Positions 58,853 to 64,000 of a stretch of 64,000 bases of DNA are shown here, in pieces (position 1 is the first letter of the stretch; each line of letters begins with the position of its first letter). The notes below the pieces were generated by a model, which saw only the letters and a list, made by a program, of their open reading frames with translations, had not been told where the DNA came from and made no database searches. The DNA lies in contig NZ_JAERMU010000014.1 in the NCBI RefSeq assembly GCF_016756775.1, positions 58,842-122,841 on the forward strand, written 5' to 3'. The stretch is from Dryocola clanedunensis subsp. sulfonylureivorans. GTDB taxonomy: Bacteria > Pseudomonadota > Gammaproteobacteria > Enterobacterales > Enterobacteriaceae. The position numbers were made by a program, and so were the translations under genes.

Positions 58853-59799
58853 CACAGGCCCACCTCGCTGAAAAAGCTATGACGTTCGGCCATGACCAGG
58901 CGGGAGCGTTTATGGGGGAAATCGAACTCTTTTATCGTGGCGTAGCCCGCAGGCTCCAGGTGGCGGAACAGGCGCTGGTTGTCGGCTCGCGGCTCAAGCA
59001 CAAGGCGCTTGGTATCGGGCTGATCGAGCAGCAGATAGTGGCTCAGGCCGCGCAGCCAGCTCTGCACAAAGTGCGCGCCGCGCCACTCCTGCTCGCCAAC
59101 CAGCAGGTGCAGGCCGCGGTCGAAGGCCTGCCACGGATAGTGGCGGCCAATGCGGTCTTCCGCCGCCCAGTAGATTTCGAAATAACTGAACGGCCGGTCG
59201 TCAAAGCAGCCAATCAGCGGGAAGGCGTGCTTGCCGGTGAGCTGGCGCTGCAGATAGGCGGTCTGCACGTCCAGCGGGCCGCTTTGCTCCCAGAAAAAAT
59301 CAACGCGCGGATCGTTCATCCAGCGGGTGAAGCGCTCTGCATCCAGCGCCGGGTCGGCCACGCGGAAGCTCAGCGTGCGGCGAATTCGCGGGTCGTAACG
59401 GCGATAAACTTCGCCATCCGGGCGGGCGGGGCGCTGCGGGTGATAAATCTCACGCTCAGCATCAAAGACCATCTCGCCGGAAGCCGTTTTGCGCGGGGCG
59501 CTCAGCCACAGCGGCAGCTGCCAGAATGCTTCGCGGTGAACGATGTCGCTTTTCAGCCCGTCAAACAGGGCCAGCGCCTGAGGCTCTTCGCGCCACTCCG
59601 CGTACGGCAGAACGATAGCCTTAAGCTGCGGCGCGGCGATAAACATCTGGTCCAGCGCGTCGCGCAGCCAGCCTGCCGGAAGAACGCCGGGCCAGTGCAG
59701 CACCGCGCTGTTGTCCTGTCCCCAGCCCAGCGTCAGCGCTTTGGAGAGTTTTTCGCAGCGCAGGCCGTGGCCGCCGTGAACGATAGTTGCCTGAGACAT
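58852..59799 (-). CDS. iucB: N6-hydroxylysine O-acetyltransferase IucB
   Basis: 315 residues, as in ColV. GNAT-like acetyltransferase that acetylates N6-hydroxylysine to the hydroxamate. Motifs: CFDDRPFSYFEIYWAAEDRIG, YPWQAFDRGLHLLVGE and LRGLSHYLLLDQPDTKRLVLEPRADN, FRHLEPAGY. Located immediately after iucA (iucA stop 59800) with direct coupling to iucC. Confidence 0.96.
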   Translation of the reverse strand: MSQATIVHGGHGLRCEKLSKALTLGWGQDNSAVLHWPGVLPAGWLRDALDQMFIAAPQLKAIVLPYAEWREEPQALALFDGLKSDIVHREAFWQLPLWLSAPRKTASGEMVFDAEREIYHPQRPARPDGEVYRRYDPRIRRTLSFRVADPALDAERFTRWMNDPRVDFFWEQSGPLDVQTAYLQRQLTGKHAFPLIGCFDDRPFSYFEIYWAAEDRIGRHYPWQAFDRGLHLLVGEQEWRGAHFVQSWLRGLSHYLLLDQPDTKRLVLEPRADNQRLFRHLEPAGYATIKEFDFPHKRSRLVMAERHSFFSEVGL

Positions 59800-61524
59800 T
59801 TAGCCCTCCTGAGCCAGCAGCGGGTTGCTGAAATCGAAGTAGATCACCGACGGATCGACGATGGTGTTTTCGTTGTGGTCGTGCAGATAGCAGAAGAAGT
59901 TGCCCTTCACGTTCCAGTGCGGGCTTTCCAGCACGTAGTCGAGACAGGTTTTGTGCGTCACTTCGCGGCGTACGGCGTCCAGCGCATCGCGCACGCGCGC
60001 CATCAGGCTGGCTTCGGTGTCCATTCCGGCGGCACCCAGCGCGGCGGTGACCGCAAACGTGGAGTTCACCAGCAGGTAGTAAGGGAAGTAGCGCAGGAGC
60101 TGCTCGCGGGTGAAGACGTTCTCCGCCTGCGCTTCGCCAATTACGTCCAGCCAGCCCGCGGCGTGGGGCATAAAGGCGCTGCCCTGGCAGTCGCGGTAGA
60201 TCAGGCCAACCGGCAGATCCTGCTGCATCTCCACCAGAATATTTTGCTGATGGGCAAGCAGCACCAGACCGTAGTCCGCCTCGGCGGTAAACAGCGGCTT
60301 CAGGATCTGCTGGCAGTAGGCATCCACCCACGCGTGGGCGGCCTGTTTCTCAGAAATGTTCAGACGCCTGCTAAGGCGCTTAACGGCCGCAGCCAGCAGG
60401 GAATCGCCGCCGTCCGGGGCGGACTGCGTCAGCGACACCAGCACGTTAGTCTGGCTCTGCGGCTGGTCGACAATCAGGTTCTCGCGCAGGGCGAAGAGGC
60501 TCTCTTCCATGACGTTGCCCTGCAGGTCGCGCAGCCCGGCCCAGCCGTCTTCCTGCATCACGCGGAAGGTCGGGAAACGGGCCTGAAGCTCCTGCCAGCG
60601 CCCGGTTTGCGCCAGGCGCGCAAGACGCATCCCGCGCTTCACTTCCTTCACCGAGAGGGTGCGGACGGAGTTGGTCAGCCGCACGCTCAGGGAAAACTTA
60701 ATCATGTCGCGGCTGGTGGCGCAGTAGAGCGAGCGGGAAGAGGTGGTGGGCAGCCACGGCGTTCCTGCCTCGCCCAAATCTTTGACCAGGCCCTGCTCAA
60801 CCAGCTGCTGGCACCACGCCTGTTCAAGCAAATAATCTGCCTGCCACGGGTGCAGCGGGAACAGCCACTGCCGATCGGTCAGTTCACTTAGCAGCTGTGG
60901 CGCGTTCTCAGCGGCAAAGCGGGTCAGACGCTGTTGCAGGCTGAGGTGGAGGCTGTCGCCCGCCAGCTGCGCTTTGTCCACCGCAAACCAGCGCAGCGGG
61001 AAATGGGGCGCAAAATCTGGCAGATAGCGCCCGGCCTGCTGCTGGCTGAACGGCTCGTGGGATTTCGGTGCCGGGTGGAACGCGTGGCCCACCAGCAGCG
61101 CCTGCTCGGCTTCGCCGAAGTTCAGCGGTTCTTCACGCAGCGCGGGCCAGTCGTGGCGGGCATCTATCGCCTGATGGGTATGCACATGGCTTTCCATTAC
61201 CCGCTGGTGAAAGGCCTCGCAGCCGGAGGCCGGGAGCATTTGCTGATGCTGCAGCTTATCGACGATCAGCTGGGCGAGGGTGGCAAAATCTACCGCCCGG
61301 CTGCCGCTGCCGTTCACCAGGCGCGCCGGGAAGGCAAAGCGGTGATGCTGGGTTGGCGAGAAGTAGGCCACTTTACAATGCAGCGCCTGCTGCTCCCCCA
61401 GCGGGATAATGAGTTCGGCAGGCTGACCGTCGCTGAGCCGCCAGTCTGTGGTTTCACGGATAAGAGAGTTCAGGAAGCACTGCGCAGCCACGTCCGGGGC
61501 CTGCGTTTTGGTCGACAAGTTCAT
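59800..61524 (-). CDS. iucA: N2-citryl-N6-acetyl-N6-hydroxylysine synthase IucA
   Basis: 574 residues, as in ColV IucA. NIS synthetase that joins the first acetylhydroxylysine to citrate using ATP. Motifs VGHAFHPAPKSHEPF, QWLFPLHPWQADYLL, TSSRSLYCATSRDMIKFSLSVRLTNSVRTLSVKEVKRG and LLAHQQNILVEM. Begins MNLSTKTQAPDVAAQCFLN; the open frame runs 23 codons further upstream, through the Fur box region. First gene of the operon. Confidence 0.96.
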   Translation of the reverse strand: MNLSTKTQAPDVAAQCFLNSLIRETTDWRLSDGQPAELIIPLGEQQALHCKVAYFSPTQHHRFAFPARLVNGSGSRAVDFATLAQLIVDKLQHQQMLPASGCEAFHQRVMESHVHTHQAIDARHDWPALREEPLNFGEAEQALLVGHAFHPAPKSHEPFSQQQAGRYLPDFAPHFPLRWFAVDKAQLAGDSLHLSLQQRLTRFAAENAPQLLSELTDRQWLFPLHPWQADYLLEQAWCQQLVEQGLVKDLGEAGTPWLPTTSSRSLYCATSRDMIKFSLSVRLTNSVRTLSVKEVKRGMRLARLAQTGRWQELQARFPTFRVMQEDGWAGLRDLQGNVMEESLFALRENLIVDQPQSQTNVLVSLTQSAPDGGDSLLAAAVKRLSRRLNISEKQAAHAWVDAYCQQILKPLFTAEADYGLVLLAHQQNILVEMQQDLPVGLIYRDCQGSAFMPHAAGWLDVIGEAQAENVFTREQLLRYFPYYLLVNSTFAVTAALGAAGMDTEASLMARVRDALDAVRREVTHKTCLDYVLESPHWNVKGNFFCYLHDHNENTIVDPSVIYFDFSNPLLAQEG

Positions 61525-61566
61525 TATCAAACAGTTTCCACGCGTTATGATAATGCGAATTCTGCC

Positions 61567-61585
61567 GATAACGTTTCTCATTATC
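61567..61585. promoter_or_regulatory. Fur box at the iucA / shiF divergent promoter
   Basis: GATAACGTTTCTCATTATC. Its reverse complement GATAATGAGAAACGTTATC agrees with the Fur consensus GATAATGATAATCATTATC at 16 of 19 positions. A further TATGATAATGCG at about 61545-61556 may extend the operator, as at the ColV aerobactin promoter. Confidence 0.85.
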
Positions 61586-61656
61586 AATATCAATTGTTAG
61601 AATCTGATAAATAAGTTTTACAAATACATACATAAACTCTACGGGTTAGCAACATT

Positions 61657-62859
61657 GTGACATCCCTTGACATAGCCGCAGCGCCGCAAAAATCCCTGTC
61701 CTGCTGGCCCCTGGCGTTCAGCGCCGGATTACTTGGCGTAGGGCAAAATGGCCTGTTAGTAGTTATCCCGGTGCTGGTGATGCAGACGCATTTAAGCCTG
61801 TCGGTGTGGGCGGGTTTGTTAACGCTGGGGTCGATGCTGTTTCTGCCGTCCTCGCCGTGGTGGGGAAAGCAGATCGCCCGCCAGGGCTGCAAGCCCGTGG
61901 TTTTGTATTCGCTGGGCGGATACGGCCTGAGTTTTATTCTGCTCGGCCTTGGCTGCGCGCTGCTGGCGCTTAACGCGGTGGACGGATACGTCGGACTGGC
62001 GATTTTGGTTATCGCCAGGGTCATCTATGGCCTGACGGTTTCGGCAATGGTGCCCGCCTGCCAGGTCTGGGCGCTTCAGCGAGCGGGCGAGGGGAAACGC
62101 ATGGCAGCGCTGGCGACCATCAGCTCGGGATTAAGCTGCGGGAGACTGTTCGGGCCGCTGTGCGCGGCGGGCATGCTGTTTATTCATCCGCTTGCGCCGC
62201 TGGTGCTGCTGATGGTGGCTCCTTTGCTGGCGCTGCTGATGATGCTGCGCCTGCCGGGTACGCCTCCTCAGCCTGCGACCACGCGCAAAAGCGCCCGCCT
62301 GCGGCTGGACTGCCTCCCCTACATGCTTTGTGCCCTGCTGCTCGCGGCCTCGGTGAGCCTGATGCAGCTGGGGCTTTCCCCGGCGCTGGCGCGCCAGTTT
62401 GCCGGTAATACCACGGCTATCAGCCATCAGGTTGCCTGGCTGCTCAGCCTGGCGGCAGTGGCGTCGCTGATCGCGCAGTTCGCCGTGCTTCGTCCCCAGT
62501 TATTAACTCCGATTCCCCTGCTGCTGACCGCCGGGGCGTTGATGGTTGCCGGGTTGGCAATGATGATATCCGGCCAGCTCTGGCTGTTTTATGTCGGCTG
62601 CGCGGTGCTCTCCTTCGGGGCGGCGATGGCTCCTCCGGCTTACCAGCTTCTTCTCAATGACAGGCTTGCGGACGGTGCCGGGGCGGGGTGGATCGCCACC
62701 AGCCACACGCTGGGCTACGGCCTGTGCGCGCTGCTGGTGCCGCTGGTGGCGAAAGTCCACGGCGACGCGGCGCTGATTATGGTGGCGTTTCTTACCGCCC
62801 TATTATTTACCGCGGTGTCGGGCGTCATCTGGCGCAGCCGCACATCGCCTGCAATTTAA
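61657..62859 (+). CDS. shiF: ShiF-like MFS transporter linked to aerobactin
   Basis: 400 residues with about 12 hydrophobic segments, major facilitator superfamily. It matches the shiF gene found upstream of iucA in ColV-type aerobactin loci, considered a probable aerobactin exporter or helper (indirect evidence). Motif-like loop GKQIARQGCKPVVLYSLGGYG (about 70-90). The start is GTG at 61657 with a poor SD. It faces iucA across the Fur region and is presumably co-repressed by iron. Confidence 0.88.
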   Translation: MTSLDIAAAPQKSLSCWPLAFSAGLLGVGQNGLLVVIPVLVMQTHLSLSVWAGLLTLGSMLFLPSSPWWGKQIARQGCKPVVLYSLGGYGLSFILLGLGCALLALNAVDGYVGLAILVIARVIYGLTVSAMVPACQVWALQRAGEGKRMAALATISSGLSCGRLFGPLCAAGMLFIHPLAPLVLLMVAPLLALLMMLRLPGTPPQPATTRKSARLRLDCLPYMLCALLLAASVSLMQLGLSPALARQFAGNTTAISHQVAWLLSLAAVASLIAQFAVLRPQLLTPIPLLLTAGALMVAGLAMMISGQLWLFYVGCAVLSFGAAMAPPAYQLLLNDRLADGAGAGWIATSHTLGYGLCALLVPLVAKVHGDAALIMVAFLTALLFTAVSGVIWRSRTSPAI

Positions 62860-62874
62860 GCGTAAGGAAGAGTT

Positions 62875-63768
62875 ATGGCAGGAGTTCAGGGCTATCGCCT
62901 GTTCAACGTAAAACTGGCGCGTAAGAGGGCCGTGTCGCCGTCGCTGCTGAGCCTGGTGTTCAGCGGCGAGGACGTGGCGAAGATGAAATGTGATTCGCCG
63001 GACCAGCGCATCAAAATGCTGTTCCCGTCCGAAGACGGCACGCCGCCGTCTTTGCCGAACGAAGGGCAGTGGTATCAGCTATCCCTCGAGCTGCCAAAAG
63101 AGAAAAGGCCGGTTATCCGCACCTATACGCTGCGCCATGTGGATCGGCAGCGTCAGGAAGTGACGGTAGAGTTTGTCAGCCACGGCACGGAAGGCCCCGC
63201 TTCGGCCTGGGCGATTCATTCGCAGCCGGGCGAAGCTATCCAGATCGTTGCCCCAAACGTGGAATACCCGGAGGACAGCGGCGGCTACGAGTGGACGCCG
63301 CCGGAGGGGCTGAAGAAAGCGCTGATCATCGCCGACGAAACGGCCTTACCGGCGGCGCGCGGTATTCTGGAAATGCTGGCGGCGCAGGCAAATCCGCCAC
63401 AGGTGCAGGCGTTTTTTGAAGTGCCGGAAGAAGGAGATTGCGCTGATTTAAGCGCCTTTGAGTTTGCTGAAATTAACTGGCTGCCGCGTAAGCCGCACGG
63501 CACGACGCACGGTGAATGCTTAATTCCAGCAGTGCAGCAGCATGCCCGCACCCCGCAGGCAAACAGCAGCGATGAAGCCGTACATGAAGAAGCCGAGGGC
63601 GAACTGCTGTGGGACAAAGCGACCAGCTGCAGCCGGGAGTTTTACGGCTGGGTGGCGGCGGAATCCAGCGTGGTGAAGTTATTACGACGCCATCTGATCG
63701 GCGAGCGCGGGGTGAACCATGACGCCATTAACTTTATGGCGTACTGGAGCAAGGGAAGGGTACGCTAG
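62875..63768 (+). CDS. Siderophore-interacting protein (ferric-siderophore reductase)
   Basis: 297 residues, SIP family (FAD-binding FR-type, like ViuB and YqjH). FAD-binding motif RTYTLRHVD (82-90); phosphate-binding stretch WAIHSQPGEAIQI; NAD(P)-binding ALIIADETALPAARGILEML. It is expected to reduce Fe(III) in imported siderophore and so release it in the cytosol. 15 nt after shiF with SD AAGGAAGAG, so cotranscribed with it. A Glu-rich insertion (SSDEAVHEEAEGELLW) precedes the C-terminal helix. Confidence 0.9.
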   Translation: MAGVQGYRLFNVKLARKRAVSPSLLSLVFSGEDVAKMKCDSPDQRIKMLFPSEDGTPPSLPNEGQWYQLSLELPKEKRPVIRTYTLRHVDRQRQEVTVEFVSHGTEGPASAWAIHSQPGEAIQIVAPNVEYPEDSGGYEWTPPEGLKKALIIADETALPAARGILEMLAAQANPPQVQAFFEVPEEGDCADLSAFEFAEINWLPRKPHGTTHGECLIPAVQQHARTPQANSSDEAVHEEAEGELLWDKATSCSREFYGWVAAESSVVKLLRRHLIGERGVNHDAINFMAYWSKGRVR

Positions 63769-63775
63769 AAAATAA

Positions 63776-63843
63776 GGTGGATGGCGCTGGCGCTTATCCA
63801 CCCTACAACTTCGTAGGTCGGATAAGCGCAAGCGCCATCCGGC
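63776..63843. repeat. REP/BIME element, locus 7, next to IS110 end
   Basis: GGTGGATGGCGC..GCTTATCCACCCTAC (63776-63806) and GTAGGTCGGATAAGCGCAAG.. with CGCCATCCGGC (63813-63843). The second palindrome ends where the IS-derived sequence begins. Confidence 0.85.

Positions 63844-64000
<157 letters not shown>

Noticed and set aside
58879..60891. A 670-codon open frame on the plus strand opposite iucB and iucA
   Set aside because: It is antisense to two well-conserved genes, lacks an SD and any recognisable domain, and arises from high-GC codon bias.

Overview
The window is a chromosomal segment of an Enterobacteriaceae species close to Enterobacter, Leclercia or Cedecea. Proteins are clearly orthologous to, but not identical with, those of E. 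coli. Gene order follows the E. coli 23-25 minute region (lpxL to ycfJ) almost gene for gene, and then diverges into an aerobactin siderophore locus. No rRNA, tRNA, CRISPR array or prophage was seen. The genus could not be fixed from the sequence alone.

Layout. Positions 1-7849: the lpxL 5' end, trhO, yceIJ, the tiny membrane protein gene yceO, solA, bssS, dinI (with a LexA box), pyrC (with the start-site-switching leader hairpin), yceB and grxB. Positions 7850-9299: where E. coli has mdtH there is a small accessory cluster, made of an AriR/YmgB-like protein, a FumD-like protein and, divergently, a DUF333 lipoprotein. Positions 9300-13794: rimJ, yceH, yceM, murJ and an unusual cold-shock-domain protein. 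Positions 13891-25439: the first flagellar cluster, flgNMA on minus and flgBCDEFGHIJ plus flgKL on plus. It has two near-perfect sigma-28 promoters and a probable FlgO 3'-UTR RNA. Positions 25478-31157: rne with its long leader, rluC and yceF. Positions 31262-41829: the yceD-rpmF-plsX-fabHDG-acpP-fabF-pabC-mltG-tmk-holB-ycfH growth and fatty-acid cluster. Positions 41877-52299: ptsG with CRP, Mlc and SgrS sites, fhuE, hinT, ycfL, lpoB, thiK, nagZ, ycfP, ndh (perfect FNR box) and ycfJ.

Positions 52385-64000 are the accessory end: a Gfo/Idh/MocA oxidoreductase and then the complete aerobactin system. The iucABCD-iutA operon lies on minus. A Fur box at the divergent promoter separates it from a ShiF-like MFS exporter and a siderophore-interacting ferric reductase on plus. 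Together these genes make aerobactin, export it, take up the ferric complex and release the iron, and FhuE upstream adds uptake of xenosiderophores. The window ends inside an IS110-family transposase whose terminus abuts a REP palindrome.

REP/BIME palindromes of one family (GGTGGATGGCGC..CTTATCCACCCTAC and GTAGGTCGGATAAGCG..CGCCATCCGAC) occur in seven intergenic spaces. Many genes use GTG or TTG starts (grxB, fumD-like, plsX, fabF, lpoB, thiK, nagZ, ndh, ycfJ, shiF).
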